Part shown: piece by piece, positions 44,561 to 53,510 of the stretch
Position numbering within the stretch: the first letter of the stretch is position 1
Layout of the letters: each line of letters begins with the position of its first letter
NCBI GenBank assembly: GCA_020635355.1
Contig: JACJZW010000005.1
Span: forward strand, 124,001-188,000
DNA: 64,000 nucleotides
DNA from: Flavobacteriales bacterium
Lineage (GTDB): Bacteria; Bacteroidota; Bacteroidia; NS11-12g; UBA9320
Direction of reading: 5' to 3'
Notes under the pieces: model-generated
What the model saw: only the letters and a program-made list of their open reading frames with translations
Told to the model about the DNA's origin: nothing
Database searches by the model: none
Program-made: the position numbers and the translations under genes

Positions 44561-45634
44561 ATGCTGGACAAACTCGAAGCCATACACCACCGGTATCTGC
44601 AGGTTGAACTAAAGCTCAGCGATCCGGATGTACTCTCAGACGTGAAGCAGTTCAATGCCTTGAATAAAGAGTACGGTGAGCTGCGTGAAATCAATGACAT
44701 GTACCACACCTACAAAAAGGTTGTGGATGATTTGCAGGGTGCCAAAGAGGTGTTAAAAACCGAGTCTGATGAAGACATGAAGGCACTGGCGAAGGAGGAA
44801 ATTGATCTGTTAACCAACCAGCGGGGAAAACTGGAAGAGGAGATCAAATGGATGCTCATTCCAAAGGACCCCGACGATGATAAAAATGCCATCATGGAGG
44901 TCCGATCTGGAACGGGAGGCGATGAGGCCAGTTTGTTTGCCGGCGACCTCTACCGGATGTATCAGCGATACTGTGCCGACAAAGGTTGGAAAACCGAAGT
45001 GGTGGAAATGATGGAAGGAACCGTTGGCGGATTCAATAAAATCGTTTTTGAAGTTTCCGGGAACAACGTCTATGGTACGCTCAAATTCGAAAGCGGAGTA
45101 CATCGGGTGCAACGGGTGCCGGACACGGAAAGTCAGGGTCGGGTGCATACCAGCGCAGCTACGGTTGCGGTTTTGCCGGAGGCCGATGAGGTAGATGTGA
45201 AGCTGGATATGGGCGATGTGAGACGGGATACCTTCCGGGCGTCGGGTGCTGGCGGACAGCACGTAAACAAGACGGAATCTGCGATTCGATTGACCCACCT
45301 TCCAACGGGAATTGTGGTTGAATGTCAGGACGGACGATCCCAACATCAGAATTACGAAAAAGCCTTGATGGTGCTCAGAACCCGTATTTATGAACGCGAA
45401 GTGGAAGCCCATCAGCAAAAGATTGCCGCCGAACGAAAATCACTGGTTTCCACAGGAGATCGATCGGCCAAAATACGTACATACAACTTCCCTCAAAGTC
45501 GGATTACCGATCATCGAATCGGCCTTACGATGTATAATTTGTCGGAGGTGATGAACGGACAAATTCAGGACATAATCGATCAGCTAAAAATCGCAGAGAA
45601 CACAGAGAAACTTAAGGCCGGAGGACTCGAATAA
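44561..45634 (+). CDS. prfA: peptide chain release factor 1
   Basis: 357 residues from ATG 44561 (MLDKLEAIHHRY). Recognises UAA and UAG and releases the peptide. GGQ motif in SGAGGQHVNKTESAIRLTHL, VHTSAATVAVLPE and the C-terminal MYNLSEVMNGQI are conserved. RF1 length and order of domains are standard. Confidence 0.96.
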   Translation: MLDKLEAIHHRYLQVELKLSDPDVLSDVKQFNALNKEYGELREINDMYHTYKKVVDDLQGAKEVLKTESDEDMKALAKEEIDLLTNQRGKLEEEIKWMLIPKDPDDDKNAIMEVRSGTGGDEASLFAGDLYRMYQRYCADKGWKTEVVEMMEGTVGGFNKIVFEVSGNNVYGTLKFESGVHRVQRVPDTESQGRVHTSAATVAVLPEADEVDVKLDMGDVRRDTFRASGAGGQHVNKTESAIRLTHLPTGIVVECQDGRSQHQNYEKALMVLRTRIYEREVEAHQQKIAAERKSLVSTGDRSAKIRTYNFPQSRITDHRIGLTMYNLSEVMNGQIQDIIDQLKIAENTEKLKAGGLE

Positions 45635-45658
45635 TACCCACAATCGGTGTTTATAAAT

Positions 45659-45713
45659 TGTGTGTTTTAATCACACACTGTCATCGTGTCACCATTGCAT
45701 CAATTTATCTTTG
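45659..45713 (+). promoter_or_regulatory. candidate control region of glnN: inverted repeat plus -7 box
   Basis: Inverted repeat TGTGTG (45659-45664), 7-nt spacer TTTTAAT, CACACA (45672-45677), resembling a CRP/FNR-type operator. TATCTTTG (45706-45713) follows as a -7 box; no TTTG is at the -33 position, so an activator at the inverted repeat could substitute. The leader to the ATG at 45763 would be about 45 nt. Confidence 0.4.
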
Positions 45714-45762
45714 TCGTTTGCTATACCACCCATCTCACTCTATTCATAAAACAACCGAAGTC

Positions 45763-47934
45763 ATGAGATTTAAAGCACTTGAAATTGCTCAATCACGTTT
45801 ACCCAAACATGTAGCCGGCGACGGTAACACCGTCCAGCAGATTTTTGCCGCCAATGTCTTCAATGACGATGCCATGCAGAAATACCTGGATAAAGCTAGC
45901 TACAAGGCCATCAAAAGTGCCATTGAAGACGGAACTAAAATAGATCGGGAGGTAGCCTCTCAAATAGCTGCAGGCATGAAAGCCTGGGCCATGGAGCGCG
46001 GTGTAACACACTACACGCATTGGTTTCAGCCGTTGACCGGAACTACTGCAGAAAAACACGATTCCTTTTTCGAACCTCAAAACGGACGAGCGGTTGCAAA
46101 ATTTAGTGGTGATTCACTCGTTCAGCAAGAACCGGATGCGTCCAGCTTGCCATCGGGAGGACTTCGGAACACCTTTGAAGCGCGCGGATACACGGCCTGG
46201 GATCCCTCATCGCCCGCCTTCATTTACGAAAATACCAGCGGGAAAACCCTTTGTATTCCAACCGTCTTTGTTTCCTACAACGGGCAGGCGCTTGACTACA
46301 AAGCCCCTCTTTTGAAATCGCTTACTGCATTGGATAAAGCCGCCACAGCGGTGTGTAAATACTTCTTCACCGATGTGAAAAAGGTGAAAGGATCACTGGG
46401 AATTGAGCAGGAATACTTCCTCGTTGACAAAGCCCTTTACAATGCTCGTCCGGATCTGATCCAGTGTGGCAGAACACTCTTCGGCTATGCTGCAGCCAAA
46501 AATCAGCAGATGGAAGACCACTACTTTGGTTCCATTCCTGATCGGGTATACAACTACATGTATGACTTCGAAATCGAAGCACTGAAGCTGGGCATTCCAC
46601 TGCGAACCCGTCACAATGAAGTAGCTCCGGGTCAATACGAATGTGCCCCACAATTTGAGGAAATTAACCTCGCCGTGGATCACAATCAATTGCTGATGGA
46701 TTTGATGGATGAAGTGGCAGACCGACACGGATTTAAGGTGTTGCTTCACGAAAAACCATTTGCCGGTATCAACGGTAGTGGAAAGCACAACAATTGGTCA
46801 ATGATTACCGATACCGGGGTGAACCTCCTCGGACCGGGTAATGATCCGGAATCCAACTTGAGCTTCCTCACCTTCTTTATCAATACCATCAAAGCGGTTC
46901 ACGACAATGCCGATTTGATACGTGCCAGCATCGCCACCGCATCAAATGATCACCGATTGGGCGCCAACGAAGCTCCTCCGGCCATCATTTCCATTTTCGT
47001 AGGTTCAACCCTGTTCAACCTGATGCAAAATCTCCTGGATGGTGTTAAATCCAATCAGGGCAAGTGGGACAAAACCATTAACATTCCACAAATTCCTGAA
47101 ATCCTGGTAGACAACACAGACCGAAACCGGACCTCACCGTTTGCCTTCACCGGGAACAAATTTGAATTACGCGCCGTGGGCTCACTCCAGAACAGTTCGT
47201 CTCCAATGACGGTTCTCAACGCCGCCATGGCCAATCAATTACTTAGCTTCAAATCCGAGGTTGATGCCTTGATCAAGGCTAAATCACATAAGAAAAAAGA
47301 CGCCATTCTGCAGGTGCTTACCGGGTATCTCCGCGATTCCAAGCGCATCCTGTTCGAAGGAAACGGCTACAGCGATGAATGGGTGGAAGAAGCCGCCAAA
47401 CGAGGCCTATCCAACATCAAGGATACCCCATCATCTTTGGTGGCGTATATCTCCAAGCATACGATGGATATGATGTCCCGTTTGGACATTCTGAGCAATG
47501 AAGAACTCCATGCCCGATATCACATCCAGTTGGAAGATTACATCAAGAAAATTCAAATTGAAGGACGGTTGATAGACGACATGGTTTACACCTCCATTCT
47601 ACCGGTGGCCATTCAATATCAACATGCCCTGGCCGATACCATCGCATCCATGAACGCGGCAGGTTTAGGTAAAAAAGAGACCGCTGCGCATCTGGACATC
47701 ATGAAGGAACTTTCCGGTCATATCAGCGGACTTAAATCCAGTACCGACAAAATGGTGGAGGAACGCAAAAAGGCCAATACCATTGACGATGTGGTTAAAC
47801 GAGCTCAAGCATACTGTTTCAAGGTGAAAGATCAGTTCGAAGACATTCGGGGGCACGCTGATAAATTGGAACGCATGGTAGACGACAAACTCTGGAGTTT
47901 ACCGAAGTACCGCGAATTGCTTCACATCAAGTAA
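45763..47934 (+). CDS. glnN: glutamine synthetase type III
   Basis: ATP-dependent condensation of glutamate and ammonia; dodecameric GSIII. 723 residues from ATG 45763, the usual GSIII length; an in-frame ATG 105 nt upstream runs through the control region and is rejected. Family segments: MRFKALEIAQSRLP, HYTHWFQPLTG, GTKSS-type LGIEQEYFLVDK, RHNEVAPGQYECAP (substrate loop), NGSGKHNNWSM, NDHRLGANEAPPAI and NRTSPFAFTGNKFELRAVGS. The long C-terminal helical extension is complete. GSIII is the main glutamine synthetase of Bacteroidota. Confidence 0.96.
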   Translation: MRFKALEIAQSRLPKHVAGDGNTVQQIFAANVFNDDAMQKYLDKASYKAIKSAIEDGTKIDREVASQIAAGMKAWAMERGVTHYTHWFQPLTGTTAEKHDSFFEPQNGRAVAKFSGDSLVQQEPDASSLPSGGLRNTFEARGYTAWDPSSPAFIYENTSGKTLCIPTVFVSYNGQALDYKAPLLKSLTALDKAATAVCKYFFTDVKKVKGSLGIEQEYFLVDKALYNARPDLIQCGRTLFGYAAAKNQQMEDHYFGSIPDRVYNYMYDFEIEALKLGIPLRTRHNEVAPGQYECAPQFEEINLAVDHNQLLMDLMDEVADRHGFKVLLHEKPFAGINGSGKHNNWSMITDTGVNLLGPGNDPESNLSFLTFFINTIKAVHDNADLIRASIATASNDHRLGANEAPPAIISIFVGSTLFNLMQNLLDGVKSNQGKWDKTINIPQIPEILVDNTDRNRTSPFAFTGNKFELRAVGSLQNSSSPMTVLNAAMANQLLSFKSEVDALIKAKSHKKKDAILQVLTGYLRDSKRILFEGNGYSDEWVEEAAKRGLSNIKDTPSSLVAYISKHTMDMMSRLDILSNEELHARYHIQLEDYIKKIQIEGRLIDDMVYTSILPVAIQYQHALADTIASMNAAGLGKKETAAHLDIMKELSGHISGLKSSTDKMVEERKKANTIDDVVKRAQAYCFKVKDQFEDIRGHADKLERMVDDKLWSLPKYRELLHIK

Positions 47935-47939
47935 GGTTT

Positions 47940-47960
47940 ATCCGGTATCGTCCGGATTTT
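47940..47960 (+). terminator. weak terminator-like hairpin after glnN
   Basis: ATCCGG (47940-47945) / CCGGAT (47952-47957) with a 6-nt loop, followed by TTT. The stem is short and the T run minimal. Confidence 0.45.
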
Positions 47961-47986
47961 CCAACCTGCCACTTCTTTCTTACGTC

Positions 47987-48035
47987 ATGATGGTGTTCAT
48001 GCCCCGTCTGTGACGTCATTGCTTCTCACCATCAT
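47987..48035. repeat. 9-bp inverted repeat with a 31-nt loop, upstream of the TPR lipoprotein
   Basis: ATGATGGTG (47987-47995) pairs perfectly with CACCATCAT (48027-48035). ACGTCAT occurs both at 47982-47988, overlapping the left arm, and within the loop (48013-48019). It ends 68 bp before the start at 48104. Could be an operator or mRNA structure; no terminator T run. Confidence 0.45.
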
Positions 48036-48103
48036 ATTGGTTGATTTTGAGATGAACCGCGTTGATTGGGGCCAATTATACACCCTAAATCAACTTGAAT
48101 ATC

Positions 48104-48535
48104 ATGAAATTAAATCAATCAACCCTTATGGCCCTTCTGATCATCAGCTCCCTCGTGATTGGATGCAAATCCGGTCTTGAAGTAGCCAATGAACAATTCA
48201 ACCTCCACGAGTATGCCGTGGCTGCCCTTCGTTACGAGAAACTGCTTAAGGACCCGAAGTTATCCAAACTTCAGAAGCAGACTATTGCCTTTCAGGCCGG
48301 TGAGGCTTACCGTCTGAATCACGACACCAAAAATGCCTTAAAGATGTATGCTAAATCCATGGTCTACGGTCGCAAGGATTCTATTGTTCAGTTTCGTAAG
48401 GCGGAAATGTTGATGCGCCAACAACGCTATGAAGAAGCCCTGGATGCCTTTCATCGGTACAAAAAGGACTTCCCTGACGACAAAGATGTAGATCGATTAA
48501 TAGCGGGATGTGAAATGGCATTAAAAAATCAATAG
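48104..48535 (+). CDS. short TPR lipoprotein, truncated paralogue of the downstream PorE-like protein
   Basis: 143 residues from ATG 48104. Lipoprotein signal ends at VIGC (Cys21). The whole mature part aligns with the first ~145 residues of the protein encoded from 48747, with runs such as AGEAYRLNHD, KNALKMYAK, YGRKD, FRKAEML and DVDRLI.GCE.ALK shared, well above half identical. It stops cleanly where the beta-propeller would begin, so it is a TPR-only version, most likely from tandem duplication of the 5' part of the larger gene. Confidence 0.85.
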   Translation: MKLNQSTLMALLIISSLVIGCKSGLEVANEQFNLHEYAVAALRYEKLLKDPKLSKLQKQTIAFQAGEAYRLNHDTKNALKMYAKSMVYGRKDSIVQFRKAEMLMRQQRYEEALDAFHRYKKDFPDDKDVDRLIAGCEMALKNQ

Positions 48536-48746
48536 TAAAGCCATCAAACAGATCCCGTTGAAATCCGACATTTCAAATCTTTTAACCCACTACCCAACCT
48601 GCGAATATTTGGTTGCGTCATTGAGGTGGAAAAAGCCCCTTCAAAGAATGCTATCTCATTCATTTCCACCGACAAAAATTATTTGGAATTGGGATGTATT
48701 TTGTTGATTTTTGGCGATTAGAACGAACCGGAAAACCTAATTTGGT

Positions 48747-51302
48747 ATGATGAATTTTCGCAAATCACACCTTGTTTTGACGCTGTTGAGTTGTGTGATC
48801 TTCTTTGGATGTAAGGTCAGCCTTCAAGAGGCAAACAAGCAATATACCCTCCACCAGTATGCGGTGGCGGCTGATATGTATGACCAACTCCTCAAGGGAT
48901 CAGAGCTCACCAAGCTTGAAAAACAAGACATTGCTTTCCGGGCCGGAGAAGCTTACAGGCTGAATCACGACAGTAAAAATGCCTTGAAAATGTATGCCAA
49001 GGCAATCTCATACGGTCGGAAAGATGCCATCTCCTATTTCCGAAAAGCAGAGATGCTGATGGAGCAGGAATCCTATACTGAAGCACTCACCACCCTAAAC
49101 GAATACAAGAAAAACAATCCGGCTGATCCGGATGTAGACCGGTTGATCGAAGGATGCGAATTGGCCCTGAAGTGTGGCGACAAAAAAACCCGATACATCA
49201 TTGAAAACTTCAAAGTTGCGAATACCACCAAGTCGGACGATCGCGTAGCACGTTACGCCGATCGGAAACAGAAGTCCATCATGTTCACATCCGACCGGGA
49301 AGAAGGTGAATCAAAACGTCAGTTCAAATGGACCGGCCGGTATTTCGAAGATCTCTGGATTACGGAACTTTCCGGTAAACGAGGTCGTGAGAAGTGGTCT
49401 AAACCTGAATTGGTTGATGGATTTGGAGAATACAACGAAGGAGTGGTAACCTTTGACCGCCGGTACACAACCATGTACTTTACTCAGTGTAACGGACTGG
49501 AAGGAAAAGACACCACCTGTAAGATTTATGAAGCTAAAAAGCGCGGTCAATCCTGGGAAGTAAATCCTGTTCCGCTTCCTTTTTGCAGCGATAAATACAA
49601 TTGCGGACACCCGGCACTTTCTCCGGATGGCGACAAACTTTATTTCGTGAGTGACATGCCAGGTGGAATGCAGGATGATAAAGAGGTGAGCGAGCGAACC
49701 AAAGACATCTACGTGGTGAACTTTGTACGTCGAGGTAAAACATGGAGTGACCCCATCAACCTGGGACCAACCATCAACACACCCGGCAACGAACTGTTTC
49801 CCTACGTTCATTCCGACGGTATGCTTTACTTCTCTTCTGACGGACACGTAACGCTTGGTGGTTTGGACATTCTGTACTCCACACCTAAAAGTGACAGTCC
49901 AACCGATTGGGAAAAACCCATCAACATGGGTTGTCCGTTGAACTCATTTGCCGATGATTTCGGTATCATGATGGATGAAGGAAAGGAACATGGTTTCTTT
50001 ACCTCGGATCGTGAGCGAGGCAGCGATGACATTTACGAATTTAACATGACGCCCCTGGTGCTGATCCTCAAAGGAGTAGTTACGGATTGTGATAACACAC
50101 TTCCATTGCAAGGTGCATTAGTTGAGATCTCCAACGATAAGGATTCCACCAAAATCCGCCTGTATACTGATGAGCGAGGTTATTACGAAACAGCCTTGTC
50201 TCCAGAGGTAAAATATGAGATCAATGTCTCTAAGCGGGAAGATTACTTTTACGACGCCAAGCCTAAATCAGTCTCTACCGTTGGTGTGGAGCAAAGTGCC
50301 GAATTCGTGAAGGACTTCTGTTTGAACAATCAGTGTGACGACGTCTTTGTATTACCTATTTACTATGATTTGGATAAAGCCTTCCTCCGTGAAGAGAGCA
50401 AGAAGGTACTGGACGGACTGGTATCTACCTTGAAGCGCTACCCAAAAATGAGCGTGGAATTGGGGTCGCATACTGACTGTAGGGCAACCTATGAGTACAA
50501 CCGTGACCTGAGCCAGCGTCGTGCCGATTCAGCTGTGGCCTACATCCTTCAGCAAGGTATCAACCCATTCCGGCTGGAAGCGCGCGGTTATGGTGAGTCT
50601 ATGCTAACCAATAAATGTGCGTGTGAAGGTGCTAAAGTTGTTCCGTGTACCGAAGCAGAGCACCAGGAAAATCGTCGTACCACGGTGAAGGTGGTAAACT
50701 GTAAATACGAATTCAAATGGAGTAACCCTGAAGTTCAGGATACGAACAATGTGGCCCTGGGCGACAGCATCATTTACAGTAAGGTCATCATCCAGGCTCG
50801 TAAAGACTACATCAAAAACCACGGTAGTGAGTACGAGGAGGAGATGAAGAAAATTGAAGAAGAAAAGCGACGTCAGGAAGAAGAAGCCGAGCGCAAACGA
50901 GTTGAGCGCATGTACGACGTGATTCCTCTGACGGCTCGTAAAGACAAATACTTCCTAAGCGGATCAGTTGGTCGCAAGCGGTTCAAGTTTGAATTTGATG
51001 AGGAAGGTTCAAGAATTGAAATACCTCAGAATCAGGTGGAGCAATTGCTCGCTGCCGGTGCCATTACCGTAGCCGACTTCACCGATGGACGTGATAAGAT
51101 TAAATTAACGGATGGAACGAAGCTGACATCTCGATCCTTCAAGATCAAAGAACTTGAATTGGAAGGAGTGACGTTAACTAAGGTTCGATGTAAAATGGTT
51201 GACAATGACAAGCCTCTCACCTTGGGTGCCGGCATATTCAACGATTACATTAACTGGGAGATTAAAAACGAAAAACTCTACCTTCAAAAGGAATTCGAAT
51301 AA
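48747..51302 (+). CDS. PorE-like OmpA-family lipoprotein (TPR, beta-propeller, CRD, OmpA) with extra C-terminal retropepsin-like domain
   Basis: 851 residues. Order: lipoprotein signal (FFGC, about Cys22); TPR (25-140); PD40/WD40-like propeller (about 160-440, blades with SPDGDKLYFVSD, HSDGMLYFSSDG, EHGFFTSDR); carboxypeptidase-regulatory-like beta sandwich (about 445-525); OmpA C-domain (about 530-650: PIYYDLDKAFLR, SHTDCRATYEYNRDLSQRRA, GYGES). This is the layout of PorE, a peptidoglycan-binding component of type IX secretion. Beyond it come a charged coiled coil (about 690-715) and a final ~120 residues resembling a clan AA aspartic protease domain, with DEEGS at about 751-755 replacing D-T-G-A-S. 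Ends at a strong terminator. Confidence 0.85.
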   Translation: MMNFRKSHLVLTLLSCVIFFGCKVSLQEANKQYTLHQYAVAADMYDQLLKGSELTKLEKQDIAFRAGEAYRLNHDSKNALKMYAKAISYGRKDAISYFRKAEMLMEQESYTEALTTLNEYKKNNPADPDVDRLIEGCELALKCGDKKTRYIIENFKVANTTKSDDRVARYADRKQKSIMFTSDREEGESKRQFKWTGRYFEDLWITELSGKRGREKWSKPELVDGFGEYNEGVVTFDRRYTTMYFTQCNGLEGKDTTCKIYEAKKRGQSWEVNPVPLPFCSDKYNCGHPALSPDGDKLYFVSDMPGGMQDDKEVSERTKDIYVVNFVRRGKTWSDPINLGPTINTPGNELFPYVHSDGMLYFSSDGHVTLGGLDILYSTPKSDSPTDWEKPINMGCPLNSFADDFGIMMDEGKEHGFFTSDRERGSDDIYEFNMTPLVLILKGVVTDCDNTLPLQGALVEISNDKDSTKIRLYTDERGYYETALSPEVKYEINVSKREDYFYDAKPKSVSTVGVEQSAEFVKDFCLNNQCDDVFVLPIYYDLDKAFLREESKKVLDGLVSTLKRYPKMSVELGSHTDCRATYEYNRDLSQRRADSAVAYILQQGINPFRLEARGYGESMLTNKCACEGAKVVPCTEAEHQENRRTTVKVVNCKYEFKWSNPEVQDTNNVALGDSIIYSKVIIQARKDYIKNHGSEYEEEMKKIEEEKRRQEEEAERKRVERMYDVIPLTARKDKYFLSGSVGRKRFKFEFDEEGSRIEIPQNQVEQLLAAGAITVADFTDGRDKIKLTDGTKLTSRSFKIKELELEGVTLTKVRCKMVDNDKPLTLGAGIFNDYINWEIKNEKLYLQKEFE

Positions 51303-51320
51303 TTGAAATTACCCTCGAAG

Positions 51321-51353
51321 AAGCCCGCACCCTTTTGGACTGCGGGCTTTTTT
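51321..51353 (+). terminator. intrinsic terminator after the PorE-like gene
   Basis: Perfect 9-bp stem AAGCCCGCA (51321-51329) / TGCGGGCTT (51341-51349) with an 11-nt loop and a T run to 51353. It separates the PorE-like gene from purM. Confidence 0.9.
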
Positions 51354-51379
51354 ATGCCACATCCTTTGGTGAACACCCG

Positions 51380-51387
51380 TATCTTTG
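51380..51387 (+). promoter_or_regulatory. TAnnTTTG box 7 nt before the purM ATG
   Basis: TATCTTTG then CCCGCTC and ATG 51395. Since a terminator lies just upstream, purM needs its own promoter and this is the only -7-like match in the gap; a TTTG occurs 13 nt upstream (51364-51367), which is too close for standard spacing. Confidence 0.5.
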
Positions 51388-51394
51388 CCCGCTC

Positions 51395-52558
51395 ATGAAC
51401 CGATATTCGAAACGAGGCGTAAGCTCGGACAAAACCGATGTTCATAAGGCCATCTCCAACCTGGACAAGGGCCTTTTCCCCAATGCCTTTTGTAAGGTAG
51501 TTCCAGATTTCATGGCCAACGACCCTAACTATTGTAATGTGGTCCACGCCGATGGAGCAGGAACCAAATCCTCTCTGGCCTATCTCTATTGGAAGGAAAC
51601 CGGGGACGTTTCGGTATGGCGGGGAATTGCGCAGGACGCCATCGTGATGAACACCGATGATTTGCTGTGCCTGGGAATAACCAACAACTTCCTGTTGAGT
51701 TCAACCATCGGCCGGAACAAAAATCGCATTCCCGGAGAAGTCATTCGTGAGATTATTGATGGTACGGAGGAATTCATTCAGTCTATGTCTGATCATGGCG
51801 TTACCATCATTCAAACAGGCGGCGAAACTGCAGATGTAGGAGACCTTGTACGCACCATTATTGTGGATAGTACCGTGGCTGCCAGAGCCAAACGTTCCGA
51901 CATCCTGGAGAATCACATTCAACCAGGCGATGTTATTGTGGGTTTTGCTTCCCACGGACAATCCGTCTATGAAACCGAATACAATGCCGGTATGGGAAGT
52001 AATGGACTGACTTCTGCCCGCCATGATATTTTCGATAAAACATACCGGGAAAAATATCCGGAGAGTTATGACCCGGAGGTAGATCAAGATCTCATCTATT
52101 CCGGTTCGTTCCAGTTGGAAGATCGGGTAGAGGATATGCCGGTTAACATGGGGAAGGCTGTTTTATCACCTACCCGAACGTATGCTCCGGTGGTGAAGAC
52201 CTTATTCCATGAACTGGGTGCTGAAATCCACGGCATGATTCACAATACGGGTGGCGGTCAAACGAAGGTGATCCGTTTTATTGATCAGCTAGCCGTGATA
52301 AAAGATCAATTAATGCCTATCCCTCCTTTATTCCGATACATTCAGCAGGAATCGGGTGCCGGTGATCGGGAGATGATGGAGGTGTTTAACATGGGACATC
52401 GACTCGAAGTATATCTGCCCGAAAATAGAGCTGAAGAAGCCGTTGAAATTGGTCGCAAGTATGGAATCGACGCACAAATTGTTGGTTATTGCACTCCATC
52501 CGATTGTCAGGAATTACGGATATCGACCAAAAGCGGGGAAAATATTTGGAAAATGTAA
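51395..52558 (+). CDS. purM: phosphoribosylformylglycinamidine cyclo-ligase (AIR synthetase)
   Basis: Fifth step of purine synthesis: FGAM + ATP to AIR. 387 residues from ATG 51395, following TATCTTTG by 7 nt. YSKRGVSSDKTDVHKAI, HADGAGTKSSLAYLYW, DAIVMNTDDLLCLG, GGETADVGDLV and IHNTGGGQTKVIRF are diagnostic for the long Bacteroidota form. Confidence 0.93.
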   Translation: MNRYSKRGVSSDKTDVHKAISNLDKGLFPNAFCKVVPDFMANDPNYCNVVHADGAGTKSSLAYLYWKETGDVSVWRGIAQDAIVMNTDDLLCLGITNNFLLSSTIGRNKNRIPGEVIREIIDGTEEFIQSMSDHGVTIIQTGGETADVGDLVRTIIVDSTVAARAKRSDILENHIQPGDVIVGFASHGQSVYETEYNAGMGSNGLTSARHDIFDKTYREKYPESYDPEVDQDLIYSGSFQLEDRVEDMPVNMGKAVLSPTRTYAPVVKTLFHELGAEIHGMIHNTGGGQTKVIRFIDQLAVIKDQLMPIPPLFRYIQQESGAGDREMMEVFNMGHRLEVYLPENRAEEAVEIGRKYGIDAQIVGYCTPSDCQELRISTKSGENIWKM

Positions 52559-52613
52559 GTATTCAAGCGTAATTCGATTTCTTATCCTCAGGATATCCAA
52601 TTGTAATTTGAAT

Positions 52614-53438
52614 ATGAAAAAGATATTACTCTTAGCAGTAGCCTCCAGCTTATTCCTCTTTTCTTGTAAAGATGATGGCACCGTAACCCCAGGTGGTGAC
52701 GGAACAGGTAATGGTTCAGGTTTTAAAACTGAACAAAAACAAAAATCAGCCGGATTCTATTTCTCAGGAAACTGGTGTGGACCATGTGGTTTGTATGGCA
52801 AGCCAGCCCTTCACAACATGAGCAACAAGTATGGCAATGATTTCGCATACATCGCTTGTCAGTTGAATGGTTCCGGTGCTACCGATCCATTTAACTGTGC
52901 CGATGCCAATTCAATGGCAGGCGCTTTTGGTGTAAGTGGTGTTCCTACCATTCAAGTTGGAGCAGCTGGTGATCAGTTCCAGGCCGCAAGTGGAGGTACT
53001 GACATGGAAACCAAACTTGATGGTTACCTGGCAGCTAACAAGGCAAAAACGCCTGTGGCAAACATCGCCGTATCCTATGTACTTGAAGATGGTGCTATTA
53101 GTGTAACAACTGAAACTGAATTCTTTGAAGAAACTTCTGATGACTACCAAATTTCAGTTTACCTGGTTGAAAGTAAACTTATCGCAAACCAATATGTTAG
53201 CGGAAGCGGCTGGGCTAAAGACGTTGAGTTCAACAACGTGTTGAGAACCAAACTTTCTGCAAGCGTAGTGGGTGATGCTTTCCCAGCTGGAACAAAAGCT
53301 AAAGGACACATTGAAACAATGACCTTTGGTGATTTCTTGCAAAGCACCTGGAAAACTGAGAACCTCCACGTGGTGGCCGTTCTTTGGAAGAAAAATGCAC
53401 AAGGAAAAGTTGCTGCGGTTAACGCAACTATTAAATAA
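52614..53438 (+). CDS. thioredoxin-fold lipoprotein with WCGPC (Omp28-like)
   Basis: 274 residues from ATG 52614; the frame is open 171 nt upstream but overlaps purM and lacks signal character. Lipoprotein signal ends FSC (about Cys18), then a Gly/Thr linker. SGNWCGPCGLYGKPALHNM gives a CGPC redox motif near residues 57-60; VSGVPTIQVG includes the cis-Pro. The C-terminal half is beta-rich as in Omp28-related proteins. Probably a surface or periplasmic thiol protein; redox role inferred. Confidence 0.78.
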   Translation: MKKILLLAVASSLFLFSCKDDGTVTPGGDGTGNGSGFKTEQKQKSAGFYFSGNWCGPCGLYGKPALHNMSNKYGNDFAYIACQLNGSGATDPFNCADANSMAGAFGVSGVPTIQVGAAGDQFQAASGGTDMETKLDGYLAANKAKTPVANIAVSYVLEDGAISVTTETEFFEETSDDYQISVYLVESKLIANQYVSGSGWAKDVEFNNVLRTKLSASVVGDAFPAGTKAKGHIETMTFGDFLQSTWKTENLHVVAVLWKKNAQGKVAAVNATIK

Positions 53439-53461
53439 AAGTTTAAAACATACGAATCAGG

Positions 53462-53489
53462 AAGACCTCTGCTTAGCAGGGGTCTTTTT
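53462..53489 (+). terminator. intrinsic terminator before rlmN
   Basis: AAGACCTCTGC (53462-53472) / GCAGGGGTCTT (53476-53486), an 11-bp stem with one T-G wobble, loop TTA and TTT (53487-53489), after the stop of the thioredoxin-like gene. Confidence 0.88.
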
Positions 53490-53497
53490 GTTTGATG

Positions 53498-53505
53498 TAG
53501 TTTTG
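53498..53505 (+). promoter_or_regulatory. TAnnTTTG box 5 nt before the rlmN ATG
   Basis: TAGTTTTG then CAGAT and ATG 53511. The terminator above ends at 53489, so this is the only space for an rlmN promoter and leader. No TTTG at -33 spacing, because that position falls inside the terminator stem. Confidence 0.5.
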
Positions 53506-53510
53506 CAGAT

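Noticed and set aside
45658..45762. Upstream in-frame ATG for glnN
   Set aside because: It overlaps the inverted repeat and promoter region, and GSIII proteins start with the MRF.AL segment at 45763.
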